A stretch of DNA of 64,000 nucleotides from Mycobacterium mantenii (GCF_010731775.1 NZ_AP022590.1:4712001-4776000); one strand, 5' to 3'; counted from the first letter of the stretch, positions 17,399 through 28,489 are shown. Numbers and translations are program-made. The notes: generated by a model not told the origin, from the sequence alone.

Positions 17399-18187
17399 TC
17401 AATATTGCTTGACCACTGCGCGCGGTGCCGTCCGCCACATTCTGTTGTCGTCGTCCAGCTGGCGGGGCGGTTCGAGAAGCAAGACGGCCAGCCCGTCGAG
17501 CAGCACCGGACGCACCCAGTCGCCCAATTCGATCATCTCGCCGGATCGGGGCCGGCGGTGCATGTCGTCGCGAGCGACGTCGATGGGTGCCAGCGCGAAA
17601 ACGGTCTCGATGGTGGCCTGGTCGGGCAACTTGCGGATTCCGGGCAAAGTGATGAACAGTCCGTCGTTGCCGGACAGGTGCAGACCAATTGCCGCGAGTG
17701 CGCCGGTCATACCCTCCCGGGTGCCGCCATGCCCGGATAGGTGTACGCCTAGCGCCGGAGCGAGCTCACGAGCCTCGTTGGCGTGCAGTACTTCTCGCTT
17801 GGCGCGGCGACCGAACTCGATTAGCTGTGCCGTGGCGGCGGCGAGTTCGCCGGGAACGGCGACGGCAAGCCCAGGGTCGGCGTCGGGTGGGCATACCCGT
17901 TCCAGGAATTGCCCGGCGAGTTCGGTGATTCGGGTTCGCACCGCGTGCGGATCGCCGTCGGGGCTCCGCCAGGCCAGGCATGCGCTCGAATTATGGGACG
18001 TATACGGGATCCGATCGTCGACGAGCAGCTGGTGCCGGGTTGCGCCCGCGGGGGAGCCGAGGCCCGCCGCGTGCAGCTCGTGTAGCAGGGCGCGGGCCCG
18101 CCGCCCGGTGCCGGGCGTGTGGGGGTTGTCGGTGTCGTCGATCCCGATGAGCAGGTCCACACCGGCCAGCGCGGTGCGGCCGGTCAT
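17399..18187 (-). CDS. TiaS-like (tRNA-Ile2 agmatinylcytidine synthetase N-terminal fold) protein
   Basis: A 262-residue protein beginning VDLLIGIDDTDNPHTPGTGR, the GIDDTD motif of archaeal TiaS (COG1571), whose N-terminal domain is an unusual kinase-like fold. A second conserved stretch is HANEARELAPALGVHLSGHG. TiaS is about 420 residues with OB-fold and zinc-ribbon domains for tRNA binding; those are missing here, so only the kinase-like and ferredoxin-like parts remain. Bacteria decode AUA with lysidine (TilS), so a tRNA role is unlikely. ATG 18187 overlaps the stop of the lipoprotein gene upstream. Function unknown. Confidence 0.6.
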   Translation of the reverse strand: MTGRTALAGVDLLIGIDDTDNPHTPGTGRRARALLHELHAAGLGSPAGATRHQLLVDDRIPYTSHNSSACLAWRSPDGDPHAVRTRITELAGQFLERVCPPDADPGLAVAVPGELAAATAQLIEFGRRAKREVLHANEARELAPALGVHLSGHGGTREGMTGALAAIGLHLSGNDGLFITLPGIRKLPDQATIETVFALAPIDVARDDMHRRPRSGEMIELGDWVRPVLLDGLAVLLLEPPRQLDDDNRMWRTAPRAVVKQY

Positions 18188-18609
18188 GGATTGACCACGA
18201 GGTCGGTGACGTCGCGAACCCACTGATCACGGCCGAGTTTTGCGCCAGTGAGCTTGAGTGTCTGGCGTTTGGTGAACGCGAGAATGGTCTGATCGTCCAG
18301 CCCAGCGACGGCCAGGGTCTGGGCTGGGTCGCGCCCTTGCACTCGGACCCTGATGGCGTCGGTCGCGCCCGCGGCGTCGAGGATCGACCGCACGCTGGGT
18401 CCCGTCTGGACCTGCGCGCCGTGCGATTGCGGCGTCGCGACCTCCAGCTGAGGGAGCTGCTGGAGCTGCGGGAAGGTGAATCGATCGAGCACCCGGTGGT
18501 TCTCCTCCACGACAAGCTGAACCTCGACCTCGGATGCGCCGCACCCGACGAGCACAGCGCTCACGGCGAAAACCGCAAATTTCCTAACAACGCCAGTATT
18601 TCCGCGCAT
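18184..18609 (-). CDS. lipoprotein with molybdopterin-oxidoreductase-like domain
   Basis: A 141-residue predicted lipoprotein (signal FAVFAVSAVLVGC, lipobox LVGC, Cys near residue 23). The mature part, FTFPQLQQLPQLEVATPQSH, GPSVRSILDAAGATDAIRVR and AGLDDQTILAFTK, resembles the small sulfite-oxidase-like molybdopterin-binding fold, but without the cofactor-ligating Cys, so it is probably a non-enzymatic relative. It precedes and overlaps (ATGA) the TiaS-like gene, so the two are translated together. The divergent membrane gene starts 70 bp away. Confidence 0.6.
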   Translation of the reverse strand: MRGNTGVVRKFAVFAVSAVLVGCGASEVEVQLVVEENHRVLDRFTFPQLQQLPQLEVATPQSHGAQVQTGPSVRSILDAAGATDAIRVRVQGRDPAQTLAVAGLDDQTILAFTKRQTLKLTGAKLGRDQWVRDVTDLVVNP

Positions 18610-18679
18610 TCACGGGCCCAATCCTGTGAATAATCCGTAAGTAAGGATCAGTGTAGGCGCTGACGCTTATGCTTTCGGA

Positions 18680-19264
18680 ATGACCGTGATGCAGCGACCG
18701 GCGGCGGGGTACGTGGCCGTCCGGGAGGTGATGTTGCCCCTGATTGCAATCGGCGTCATCGTCGCTTCTTCCGATATCCGGATTCCAGTGGGCCTCCCAG
18801 GGCACCGTGGATTGATTTGGTTGACCGTGCTGGTGGCCGTTGCGCTGGTGACGGCGCGGCGTGAGGCGGTGCTGGCGGTCGGGGCGGTGTCATCGATCGC
18901 GGCATTGCCGATGCACGGGTTGAGCGATCCGCTGTGGAGCAGTCGTTATGTGGCCGCGGCGGCGCTGCTGTATGCCGCGGGCTCGCTTTCGGTGGTGTGG
19001 CGGCGCCGCTGGTTACTGGCGGTGGCTGCTGCGCCCATTCACCTTGTTGCGCTTATGAGTTCGCTCTTTTCGTGGCACGCCGGACCCGGTATGTCGGCAT
19101 GGGCGTCGAACGGGGTGCTCGAGCGGGCAGGCTGGCATCTGGTGTTCGGCTTCGTGGCCGGTCTGCTCGCCTGGGTGGTGGCACTTGGTCTGGATCGGGC
19201 CCAGCCGTCGAGCACGGCCGGTGTGTTTTTCGACAGAAGCAGTTACGAGGAGCGGCCGCTATGA
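18680..19264 (+). CDS. membrane protein upstream of PE/PPE pair
   Basis: A 194-residue polytopic protein with five or six hydrophobic helices ([80 protein letters not shown]). ATG 18680. Not assigned to a named family. The stop overlaps the PE gene start (ATGA at 19261), so the three genes membrane protein-PE-PPE form one operon. A role in placing or exporting the PE/PPE pair is a guess from context. Confidence 0.7.
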   Translation: MTVMQRPAAGYVAVREVMLPLIAIGVIVASSDIRIPVGLPGHRGLIWLTVLVAVALVTARREAVLAVGAVSSIAALPMHGLSDPLWSSRYVAAAALLYAAGSLSVVWRRRWLLAVAAAPIHLVALMSSLFSWHAGPGMSAWASNGVLERAGWHLVFGFVAGLLAWVVALGLDRAQPSSTAGVFFDRSSYEERPL

Positions 19265-19566
19265 CGTTGCGAGTGATTCCGGAGGGCCTGGCCGCGACGA
19301 GTGCCGCGGTCGACGTGATCACCGCCCAACTGGCGGCCGCGCACGCGGCGGCGGCGCCGGTGGTCTCGGTGGTGGTTCCGCCGGCGGCCGATCCCGTATC
19401 GCTGGCGGCCGCCGCCGTGTTCAGCGAACGGGGCAGCCAGCATTCGGCCGCGGCAGCCAAGGGCGTCGAGGTATTGGGCCGGGCCGGGTTAGGGGTGAGT
19501 CTGGCCGGCGTCGGCTACGCCGCGGGCGATGTCGCGGGTGCGGCGGGCTATCTGGGCGCCGGCTGA
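19261..19566 (+). CDS. PE family protein
   Basis: A 101-residue PE protein: [20 protein letters not shown] (PE motif), then [20 protein letters not shown] and [16 protein letters not shown]. The length is that of the bare PE domain, as found in PE proteins that pair with a PPE partner and leave by an ESX system. ATG 19261 overlaps the stop of the membrane protein. The PPE gene starts 3 bp after its stop, the classic PE-PPE arrangement implying a heterodimer. Confidence 0.9.
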   Translation: MTLRVIPEGLAATSAAVDVITAQLAAAHAAAAPVVSVVVPPAADPVSLAAAAVFSERGSQHSAAAAKGVEVLGRAGLGVSLAGVGYAAGDVAGAAGYLGAG

Positions 19567-19568
19567 CG

Positions 19569-21230
19569 ATGACCGCGCCGGTGTGGATGGCCCTTCCACC
19601 AGAAGTGCACTCGGCGCTGCTGAGCAGCGGCCCGGGGCCGGGTCCGTTACTTGCGGCCGCGGCGACGTGGACGTCGTTGAGCACCCAATATGATTCGGCG
19701 GCAACGGAATTGACGGCCGTGCTGACAGCATCCGTTCCGGTTTGGGATGGCCCGACCGCCGAAAGGTACATTGCCGCCCACATGCCATATGTGGCCTGGC
19801 TGGAGCTGGCCGGTGCGTTGAGCGCGGAGGAGGCGGCCCAACATCAGGCGGTGGCCACCGCATACACGGCCGCCCTGGCCGCGATGCCGACGCTGCCGGA
19901 ATTGGCCGCCAACCATGCCGCGCACGCGGTCTTGGTGACCACGAATTTCTTTGGGGTGAACACGGTTCCTATCGCGCTCAACGAGGCGGACTACGCGCGG
20001 ATGTGGACTCAGGCGGCCACCACCATGACCACCTACCAGGCGACGACCGACGCCGTGCAGATGAGCAGCGCCGCCGGATCGGGCACCGGGGGGAAGGCAG
20101 GTAGCGGCAGCGGGTCTGGGACCGGCACGGGGACGGGCACGGGAACAGGAACCGGCACCGGAACGGGAACGGGAGCGGGAGCGGGAAGCGGTACCGGCGG
20201 AGGGACCGGCGCGGGTGGAGGGGGCGGCACCGGCTCCTTCCAGCTGCCCACGCCGGAAGAGATCTGGGAAATGCTTTTCGGGCCCGATGGTGAACAGATC
20301 CCCGGGCAGGGGCAGCCCAACTGGAGCCCGTCGGAGTACCTGCAGAACCTGGGGAACTTCGTCAACGGCAACGCACAAGCCGTGGCCTGGCTCCAGCAGA
20401 ACCTCCAAGGCCTGCTCAACCCATCGCAATTCCCGGCCCTGATCACGTATTTCATCGAGTGGCAGCTCTACCGGATCGTCAACTGGACGATCCGGACGCT
20501 GCGGTTCATCCTGCAGGAGCTGCCGCTGCTGCTGCAGGTCGGTTTGAGCCTGTCCATCAACTACTTGGGAGGCCTGGCCGGCCTGGCGGGTTTAGCGGGC
20601 CTGACCGCGGTGCCCGCGTCGGCGGGCGTTCCCGCTCCCGCGGCCGTGCCGCAGCCCGCCGCGGTGAGCGTGCAACCACCGGTGGTGCCGGCCGCTCCGG
20701 CGATGGCTCCGATGGCCCCGAACAGCCCGGTGGCACCGGCGACCTCGGTCGCCACGACTCCCGCGCCCGTGGCCTCCGCGGTCGCGGCGCCACCGGCGCC
20801 GCCCACACCCCCCGCCCCGGTGACCGGAGCCGAGGGCTTCGGTTACATGGTGGGCGGCGTTGGCCTCGGCATGGAGGCGAAGGCGCAGACCCGGACCAGA
20901 AGCGCGTTACCCGCCGCACAGACCGCGGCGTCGGCGGCGGGCGTCCAAGCGGTGGAGCAGGCCCAGGGGCGCCTACGCCGGCGTCCACGCTCGGTAGTCG
21001 ACCCCGGCTACCGCTACGAATTCATCGAGACCGACGAAACATCCGTCGCCGTGGCGTCAGCGTCGCCCGATCGGCCTCGGCCCTCGGACACCGGGGGCTT
21101 GATACAGGGCTTCACCGGGACGATGCCCAAGCCCGACGTGCGCGCGGCGGGCCTGATCACGTTGGCCGGCAACGAGTCCGGCGACGGCGCCCGAATGCCG
21201 ATGCTGCCGGAGAGCTGGGACCGTTACTAG
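19569..21230 (+). CDS. PPE family protein, PPW subfamily
   Basis: A 553-residue PPE protein. N-terminal domain (about residues 1-170): [61 protein letters not shown] Gly-Thr/Gly-Ser/Gly-Ala linker (about 172-223) follows, then a hydrophobic PPW-type region with helices (about 300-345), a Pro/Ala-rich tract and a basic stretch (GRLRRRPRS). The end has the subfamily marks GFTGT and PMLPESW (PxxPxxW). Likely secreted or surface-attached as a dimer with the PE protein just upstream. The basic stretch resembles that described in PPE2, but a nuclear role should not be assumed. Confidence 0.9.
   Translation: MTAPVWMALPPEVHSALLSSGPGPGPLLAAAATWTSLSTQYDSAATELTAVLTASVPVWDGPTAERYIAAHMPYVAWLELAGALSAEEAAQHQAVATAYTAALAAMPTLPELAANHAAHAVLVTTNFFGVNTVPIALNEADYARMWTQAATTMTTYQATTDAVQMSSAAGSGTGGKAGSGSGSGTGTGTGTGTGTGTGTGTGAGAGSGTGGGTGAGGGGGTGSFQLPTPEEIWEMLFGPDGEQIPGQGQPNWSPSEYLQNLGNFVNGNAQAVAWLQQNLQGLLNPSQFPALITYFIEWQLYRIVNWTIRTLRFILQELPLLLQVGLSLSINYLGGLAGLAGLAGLTAVPASAGVPAPAAVPQPAAVSVQPPVVPAAPAMAPMAPNSPVAPATSVATTPAPVASAVAAPPAPPTPPAPVTGAEGFGYMVGGVGLGMEAKAQTRTRSALPAAQTAASAAGVQAVEQAQGRLRRRPRSVVDPGYRYEFIETDETSVAVASASPDRPRPSDTGGLIQGFTGTMPKPDVRAAGLITLAGNESGDGARMPMLPESWDRY
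20090..20235 (+). repeat. Gly-Thr coding microrepeat inside PPE gene
   Basis: Degenerate hexamer repeats of the GGNACN type encode a run of alternating Gly-Thr, Gly-Ser and Gly-Ala dipeptides. It is an in-frame linker that can change length by 6-bp slippage without frame loss. Confidence 0.8.
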
Positions 21231-21251
21231 GCCGTGCGCTGCAATGCGCCG

Positions 21252-22990
<1,739 letters not shown>

Positions 22991-23148
22991 GCCCAACTCC
23001 TTTCCGCGACTTCCGCGCGATTAGTTAGCTCATATAAGTGACGAGTCAACTGTACGCGCCGCGCGGCACGCAGCGGTTCGAGCGGCGCCGGCCGCCGACG
23101 GCGGGACCCGGGGAATGCATTAGCAGCGCCCGGGTGTTCGCTGTAGGT

Positions 23149-23571
23149 ATGGCTGAAGAAATCGAGTTGAGCCCAAGGGGCTGGGTGCGCGATCAGACCG
23201 AACGTATCTTGAGTCAGGGCACGACCGATGGAGTCGAGGTTTTCGACCGGCCCGTCGTTCTGCTGACCATCACCGGGGCGAAGTCCGGCAAGCAGCGCTA
23301 CGTACCGCTGATGCGGGTCGAAAAGGATGGCCGCTACGTGATCGTCGCCTCACATGGCGGCGCTCCCGAACATCCCGTTTGGTACTTCAACCTGAAGGCG
23401 AATCCGACGGTGACACTGCAAGATGGCGACAAGGTTGTCACGTTGACGGCTCGCGAGCTCGAGGGTGCCGAGCGCGAGGAGTGGTGGCAGCGGGCCGTTG
23501 AGGCGTTTCCTCCCTATGCGGAATACAAGTCCAAGACGGCACGGCAGATCCCGGTTCTCGTTCTGGAGTAA
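23149..23571 (+). CDS. Ddn-type deazaflavin-dependent oxidoreductase
   Basis: A 140-residue protein with the family order LLTITGAKSGKQRYVPLMRV, YVIVASHGGAPEHPVWYFNL and TVTLQDGDK (F420-binding split barrel), and WWQRAVEAFPPYAEYKSKT near the C-terminus, where Tyr residues act in Ddn catalysis. Closest in pattern to the Ddn group that reduces quinones and activates nitroimidazoles. ATG 23149; the frame extends upstream to 23038 without a convincing ribosome site. Single-gene unit. Confidence 0.85.
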   Translation: MAEEIELSPRGWVRDQTERILSQGTTDGVEVFDRPVVLLTITGAKSGKQRYVPLMRVEKDGRYVIVASHGGAPEHPVWYFNLKANPTVTLQDGDKVVTLTARELEGAEREEWWQRAVEAFPPYAEYKSKTARQIPVLVLE

Positions 23572-23697
23572 TTACCTTTTGTCCTGTGGCCTGATGCACG
23601 CGACGAGTATCGAAAAATTTGCGTTCGATATGGGCTCGGCCCGTCCGGTTGACCCCTTGCGCTCGTCCCACCCTACCTTCGAACGCATAGGCCGGGC

Positions 23698-24365
23698 ATG
23701 CCCAGCCGGACAATGATGTTTGTGGCATCAATCCTGCATGGCATTTGGATTCTGCTCTTCGCCGTACCGTTCGCGGGGCTCGTCGAAAAGATCCCCACGG
23801 CGGCCCTTGCCGGCTTGCTCATCGTTATCGGCATCGAGTTGTTGAAACCCGCACATATCGAAACCGCTTTGCGTAACGGTGATCTCGCTGTGTACCTGGT
23901 GACCGTCGCCAGCGTCGTCTTCCTCAACCTGCTGCACGGCGTCATGATCGGACTCGCGCTGGCCGTCGCGGTGACCGGATGCGGGTGGTGCGAGCCAGGA
24001 TCGAGGCCAAGCCGGTCGGTGACGGGTGGCACGTCGTCGTCGAGGGCGCGTGTACCTTCCTGGCCCTGCCCCGGCTGACGGGCGTCCTGGCGTCCGTCCC
24101 CGAACGAACGTCGGTGACCATCCACCTGCTGACGAATTATCTCGATCACGCGGCACACCAGGCGATCAGCGACTGGCAACGACGGCACTGCGCGACCGGC
24201 GGACAGGTACATGTTCGCGACTCTGTCGACGCGAGTGCATCTGACGGCCTTTCCGCCAGTGGCCTCATGGAACCCGTTGGCCCCGTTAGGAAATCATCGA
24301 AGGCCAACCGCCGCAACGTGCACCTGAGCCTGGTCGAGGAATTGTCGGCGTCGGCCGGCAAGTAA
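23698..24365 (+). pseudogene. SulP anion transporter remnant with STAS domain, frameshifted
   Basis: First part (to about 23985): ILHGIWILLFAVPFAGLVEK, IPTAALAGLLIVIGIELLKP and VASVVFLNLLHGVMIGLALA, the last membrane segments of a SulP transporter. The reading then jumps frame: VVRARIEAKPVGDGWHVVVE, GACTFLALPRLTGVLASVPE and LDHAAHQAISDWQRRH, a STAS domain. The first two thirds of the transporter are missing and the two parts are in different frames, so the gene is dead. Best match by pattern is the mycobacterial SulP/carbonic anhydrase fusion; no carbonic anhydrase domain follows. Confidence 0.75.
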
Positions 24366-24612
24366 GGCCGGCGCCAATACTTCAGGTCGTTGGCGACCTG
24401 CTCCAAGGCGGCGAGGTGTTTGTCGATACTTCGCGCGCAACCGCAAACGCGGCATGCTGGTGCGCTCAGCAAGAGATTTGGGGGGCGGTGCCGTCTTCTC
24501 ACCTCTCGGCAAGTGGTCGCTCGAAGCGACTGTTCTGGTGTGGTACCCGGGGGAATGGCCGACACCGCCGGGTTGACCAACCACGGCCGTTGTCGGGATA
24601 TTCCACGGCCGG

Positions 24613-25617
24613 ATGACCGAGCCCGGTACTGCCGTCAAGGATGATGTACTCGTGACGGTGAAGAAGGTCAGTGGGGTGCTGAGGGTCGGTGAGATGGAGC
24701 CGACGTTCGAACAAGAGTTGGCCGCGCGATACGAGATTCCGAAGCTGCCCGACGGCGCCGCGCGAACCGAATTCCTGGCCGGGCACGGCGCCGACGTGCG
24801 GGTGCTGGTGACGTCGGGATCGTCCGGCGTCGATGCCGCCACGATCGCGGCGCTGCCCAACCTGGAGGTCATCGTCAACAACGGGGCCGGGGTGGATCTG
24901 ATCGACCTGGGTGCGGCGAAACGCCGCGGCATCGGTGTGAGCAATACCCCCGATGTGTTGTCGGACACCGTCGCCGACACGGCGCTGGGCCTGATTTTGA
25001 TGACACTGCGCCGCTTCGGTGCCGCCGATCGCTATGTGCGCGCCGGCCGATGGGCGCGCGAAGGGCCGTTTCCCTACGCCAGGGACGTCAGCGGCCTGCA
25101 GGTCGGCATCTTGGGCCTGGGCAGGATCGGTTCGGCGATCGCCACCCGGTTGCTCGGATTCGACTGCGCCATCGCCTATCACAACCGCCGCCGCGTCGAC
25201 GGATCGCCATTCCGCTACGCGGAGTCGCGTGTCGAGCTCGCCGAGTCGGTGGACGTCCTGGTCGTCGCCACCACGGGCGACCCCAACACGCACAAGCTGG
25301 TCGACCGTGCCGTGCTGCAGGCCTTGGGTCCCGAGGGTTACCTGATCAACATCGCGCGGGGCAGCGTCGTCGATCAGGACGCGCTGGTGGAATTGCTGGT
25401 CGCCGGGGAACTGGCGGGAGCGGGGCTGGACGTCTTCGCCGAAGAGCCGCAGGTGCCGGCCGAGCTGTTCGACCTGGACAACGTGGTGCTTCTCCCGCAT
25501 ATCGGCAGCGCCACCGCGCGGACTCGGCGGGCCATGGCACTGCTGGCGATCCGCAATCTCGACGGTTACCTGGACACCGGAGAACTGGTCACACCCGTTC
25601 TCGCGCCGCGCCGCTAG
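24613..25617 (+). CDS. D-isomer-specific 2-hydroxyacid dehydrogenase
   Basis: A 334-residue NAD(P)H-dependent enzyme. Dinucleotide motif GILGLGRIGSAIATRLLGF near residue 165; a basic residue (NRRRVDG) after the second strand suggests NADPH. Catalytic residues are visible: Arg in LINIARGSVVDQDAL, Glu in LDVFAEEPQVP and His in VVLLPHIGSATARTR. Overall pattern is that of glyoxylate/hydroxypyruvate reductases. ATG 24613 has no strong ribosome site; the internal GTG near 24652 is a possible alternative. Single-gene unit. Confidence 0.92.
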   Translation: MTEPGTAVKDDVLVTVKKVSGVLRVGEMEPTFEQELAARYEIPKLPDGAARTEFLAGHGADVRVLVTSGSSGVDAATIAALPNLEVIVNNGAGVDLIDLGAAKRRGIGVSNTPDVLSDTVADTALGLILMTLRRFGAADRYVRAGRWAREGPFPYARDVSGLQVGILGLGRIGSAIATRLLGFDCAIAYHNRRRVDGSPFRYAESRVELAESVDVLVVATTGDPNTHKLVDRAVLQALGPEGYLINIARGSVVDQDALVELLVAGELAGAGLDVFAEEPQVPAELFDLDNVVLLPHIGSATARTRRAMALLAIRNLDGYLDTGELVTPVLAPRR

Positions 25618-25735
25618 GGCCGAACAAGACGCACCCGGGCGAGTGACCTGGTGATTCTGGACGGCTACTCATCTGTGGCCTAAGCGATACTCCCGGCAGG
25701 TTATCGCCGGAACCGCAACTGGGTATGCGGCTTTT

Positions 25736-26194
25736 ATGAGTCCACTATTGTCGGAGACTGCCACGCCGGTGCGGCTGACGCTCGCCGGCGCAGCCCGCCC
25801 CGATACGGTGGCGGAGTGGCGTCGTGCGCTGCAACGGTGGCTGCAGCACGAGGTGCACGCGTCGGAGGAAATTCGTGAGGACGTCGTCCTGGGAGTCAAC
25901 GAGGCGTTGGCGAATTGTGTTGAGCACGCTTATCGCTCGCATCACCAGGTCGGCGTGATGAAACTTCAGGCCAGCTACGACCCCGAGACCGAGTCGGTTC
26001 GGGTCTGCATCAGTGACCGTGGAAGTTGGCGAAACCCCTCGTCGAGGCATCCCAACGATCCCCACGCGTCGCGCGGCATCATGCTGATGCACAACCTCGC
26101 CGACCACTGCACCATTCATGCCCGCCCCAATGGCACCAGCGTCTACCTGGATTACGCCACCGACGCGGAGCATGCCGGTCACCGCCAGGGCTGA
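25736..26194 (+). CDS. RsbW-like ATP-binding anti-sigma/serine kinase
   Basis: A 152-residue HATPase_c_2 protein: N box VLGVNEALANCVEHAY (about residues 60-75), G1-like VCISDRGSWRNPSSR and G2-like ASRGIMLMHNLADHC. These proteins bind anti-anti-sigma factors or sigma factors and control the general stress response by phosphorylation. No partner anti-anti-sigma (STAS) or sigma gene is adjacent, so its target lies elsewhere. ATG 25736. Confidence 0.82.
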   Translation: MSPLLSETATPVRLTLAGAARPDTVAEWRRALQRWLQHEVHASEEIREDVVLGVNEALANCVEHAYRSHHQVGVMKLQASYDPETESVRVCISDRGSWRNPSSRHPNDPHASRGIMLMHNLADHCTIHARPNGTSVYLDYATDAEHAGHRQG

Positions 26195-26214
26195 AGCCGC
26201 CGTCCCGCTCGAGA

Positions 26215-27432
26215 TCAGGCGCCTGAGCGCGCCGTCGGCGTGAACACCACCGGCATCTTTTGCAGACCGCTGACAAAGTTGGCCGGCCGCAGCGGCAGGG
26301 GATCGTCCGACGCCAGCCGCAGATCCGGAAGGCGTTTCAGCAGCCGCTCGAGCATCATCGACAGCTCCAGCCGTGCCAACTGGTTGCCCAGGCAGAAGTG
26401 GGTTCCGAACCCAAATGCCAGATGGTTGTTGGGATATCGGTCAATGCGGAAATTCTCCGGATCGCCGAACACCGCCTCGTCGAAGTTAGCCGATTCGAAC
26501 AGCAAGATGATCTTTTCGCCCTGCTTGAGCTGCGCGCCGTGGAAGTCCAGGTCCGCGGTCAGGGTGCGGGCCATGTTCTTGACCGGGGCGGTCCACCGCA
26601 GCATCTCCTCGATCGCGTTGGGTAGCAGGGCCACGTCTTCGATCAGATGCCGGTGCTGTGACGGGTGGCGCAGGATCTGCGCGGTGCCACCGGACAGCGT
26701 GTGCCGGGTGGTCTCGTCGCCGCCGATCAACAGCAACAGCACCTCGGTGACGATTTCGTGGTCGGCCAGCTTCTCGCCGCCCACCTCCGCGTGCACTAGC
26801 ACGCTGACCAGGTCATCGGTTGGATCCGCCTTGCGCGCCGCGATCATGCCCGTCATGTATTCGGCGTAAGCGGCGAATGCATCCACCGAGACCTGGAAGT
26901 CCTCTTGTGCAGTCGTGCTGCTGAGCAGGGTCACCATGTCGTCGGACCAGCGCAGGAACATCTGGCGTTCCTCCGGAAGCACCCCGAGCATGTCTCCGAT
27001 CACCGCCATGGGAAGAGGTGCGGCGAGATCCCAGACGAAGTCGCACTCGCCCCGTTCGCAGACGTTGTCGATCAGCGCATCGCACAACGCGCCGATCGAG
27101 TATTCCCTGTCCTTCACGCGTTTGCGGGTAAAGCCCGCGTTGACCAGCTTGCGCCGCAGCAGATGAGTCGGGTCGTCCATCGCGATCATCATCGGTGGCG
27201 CGTCCTGGTCGGGCCGTATACCGCCGGCGTTCGAGAACAACTCCGGCGCTCGCTCGGCGTCTATCACCGCTTGATAGGTCGCCGCAGCCGCCAGCCTGTT
27301 GCGGTCTCGAAAGACCGGTTCGTTCTCGCGCATCCATCGATAGACCGGCCGCGAGTCGCCCGCATAGAAGGCGCCGTCGGTCAGATCGACGTCGGGCCGC
27401 ATCTGGTTGCCCATCTCAATGGTGCTCGGCAC
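26215..27432 (-). CDS. cyp142: cytochrome P450, CYP142 family
   Basis: A 405-residue P450. I-helix LLIGGDETTRHTLSGG, ExxR in EEMLRWTAPVKNMART, heme loop AFGFGTHFCLGNQLARLE with Cys347, and DMLGVLPEERQMFLRWSDDM. The sequence closely follows CYP142A, which oxidises the C26 side-chain methyl of cholesterol and cholest-4-en-3-one, partly redundant with CYP125. GTG 27432 has an AGGGG site 6 nt upstream; a later ATG (27402) gives MRPDVDLTDG, nearer to the known N-terminus. In M. tuberculosis cyp142 lies in the cholesterol cluster; here no other sterol genes adjoin it. Needs a ferredoxin and reductase from elsewhere. Confidence 0.85.
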   Translation of the reverse strand: MPSTIEMGNQMRPDVDLTDGAFYAGDSRPVYRWMRENEPVFRDRNRLAAAATYQAVIDAERAPELFSNAGGIRPDQDAPPMMIAMDDPTHLLRRKLVNAGFTRKRVKDREYSIGALCDALIDNVCERGECDFVWDLAAPLPMAVIGDMLGVLPEERQMFLRWSDDMVTLLSSTTAQEDFQVSVDAFAAYAEYMTGMIAARKADPTDDLVSVLVHAEVGGEKLADHEIVTEVLLLLIGGDETTRHTLSGGTAQILRHPSQHRHLIEDVALLPNAIEEMLRWTAPVKNMARTLTADLDFHGAQLKQGEKIILLFESANFDEAVFGDPENFRIDRYPNNHLAFGFGTHFCLGNQLARLELSMMLERLLKRLPDLRLASDDPLPLRPANFVSGLQKMPVVFTPTARSGA

Positions 27433-27661
27433 GGCTCACCCCTCTCCCCGCAGGCACTGACTTACCGTGGACCTTACAGTAGGCGCTGTGGTATTCCCCA
27501 CAAAAAGTTTCGGCGCGGTCGGCTTGAATTGACGCCCCGGATGGCGGGCCACCACTCCGACCCCCGCCTGTGGCGCAGCTAACGCTTCGCACCGCGGCGG
27601 CACGACCCGCGAAATGGGTATAAGACCGTTTCTCCGGTCGTTCAACTACGAGGAATTCACC

Positions 27662-28489
27662 ATGAACCAGACAATCCAGCGACAGCTCGGCAAAACCGAC
27701 AGTCCGATCGAGGACGAGCTCGAGGACGCCTTCAGCAGGATGCTGAGCGAGGGGACTCAGCGCCTGCACCGTAGCTGGCGGGGCGTCCTGATCACCGGAT
27801 TTTTCGGGGGCACCGAGGTAGCGCTGGGCGTGCTCGCCTATCTGTCGGTGCTGGACGCCTCCCACCGCCCGCTGCTCGCCGGATTGGCGTTCTCCATCGG
27901 CTTTTTGGCCCTGCTGCTGGGCCGCAGCGAGCTGTTCACCGAGGGTTTCATCATCCCCGTCGTCACGGTGGCGGCCAAGCGCGCCAGCCTCGCACAGCTG
28001 CTCAAATTGTGGGGCGGTACGATGTTCGCCAACCTTGCCGGCGGCTGGGTGATCATGTGGCTGATCATGACGGGGTTTCCCGAGTTGCATTCGCAGACGG
28101 TCGAATCCGCGACTCACTTCGCCGCCGCGCCACTGTCGGTACAGAGTTTCTGTCTGGCGGTGCTTGGCGGAATGGTGATCACGTTGATGACCCGGATGCA
28201 GCACGGCACCGACTCGGTGCCGGGCAAGATAGCCGCAGCCATCGCGGCGGCGTTCCTGCTCGCCGGGTTGCGGTTGTTCCACTCAATCCTGGACTCGCTG
28301 CTCATCTTTGGCGCCCTTGTCACCGGGAAAGCCCCGTTCGGCTACCTCGACTGGTTGGGCTGGTTCAGCTACACCGTGGTCGGAAATTTAGCTGGCGGCT
28401 TGCTGTTCGTCACGCTGCTGCGGTTGCTGCGCAGCAAGGATCGGTTGGAGGAGGAGCGAGCCGAAGCCACCGACGCCGATGCCCCGTGA
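27662..28489 (+). CDS. formate/nitrite transporter family channel
   Basis: A 275-residue FNT-family protein with six transmembrane segments. Marks: GVLITGFFGGTEVALGVLAY, SIGFLALLLGRSELFTEGFI (FNT signature region, ending in LFTE), GGTMFANLAGGWVIMWLIMT and WFSYTVVGNLAGGLLFVTLL. Pattern is closest to the YfdC subgroup rather than FocA or NirC; the transported anion is not predictable. ATG 27662 behind GAGGAATTCACC. An N-terminal cytoplasmic tail of about 40 charged residues precedes the first helix. Confidence 0.85.
   Translation: MNQTIQRQLGKTDSPIEDELEDAFSRMLSEGTQRLHRSWRGVLITGFFGGTEVALGVLAYLSVLDASHRPLLAGLAFSIGFLALLLGRSELFTEGFIIPVVTVAAKRASLAQLLKLWGGTMFANLAGGWVIMWLIMTGFPELHSQTVESATHFAAAPLSVQSFCLAVLGGMVITLMTRMQHGTDSVPGKIAAAIAAAFLLAGLRLFHSILDSLLIFGALVTGKAPFGYLDWLGWFSYTVVGNLAGGLLFVTLLRLLRSKDRLEEERAEATDADAP

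Noticed and set aside
18610..18679. Cobalamin riboswitch upstream of the PE/PPE operon, as known for PPE2
   Set aside because: The 70-bp gap is too short and has no B12-box-like sequence.
20090..20235. Repeat tract considered as a CRISPR or intergenic satellite
   Set aside because: It is in frame within a PPE gene, units are 6 bp, and there are no spacers.
24366..24612. Carbonic anhydrase remnant after the SulP-STAS pseudogene
   Set aside because: Expected from the known fusion, but no Cys-Asp-His zinc-site motif can be read in any frame.
26206..26220. Palindrome TCAGGCGCCTGA at the P450 stop as terminator
   Set aside because: No loop-forming spacer and no U-tract; likely chance.
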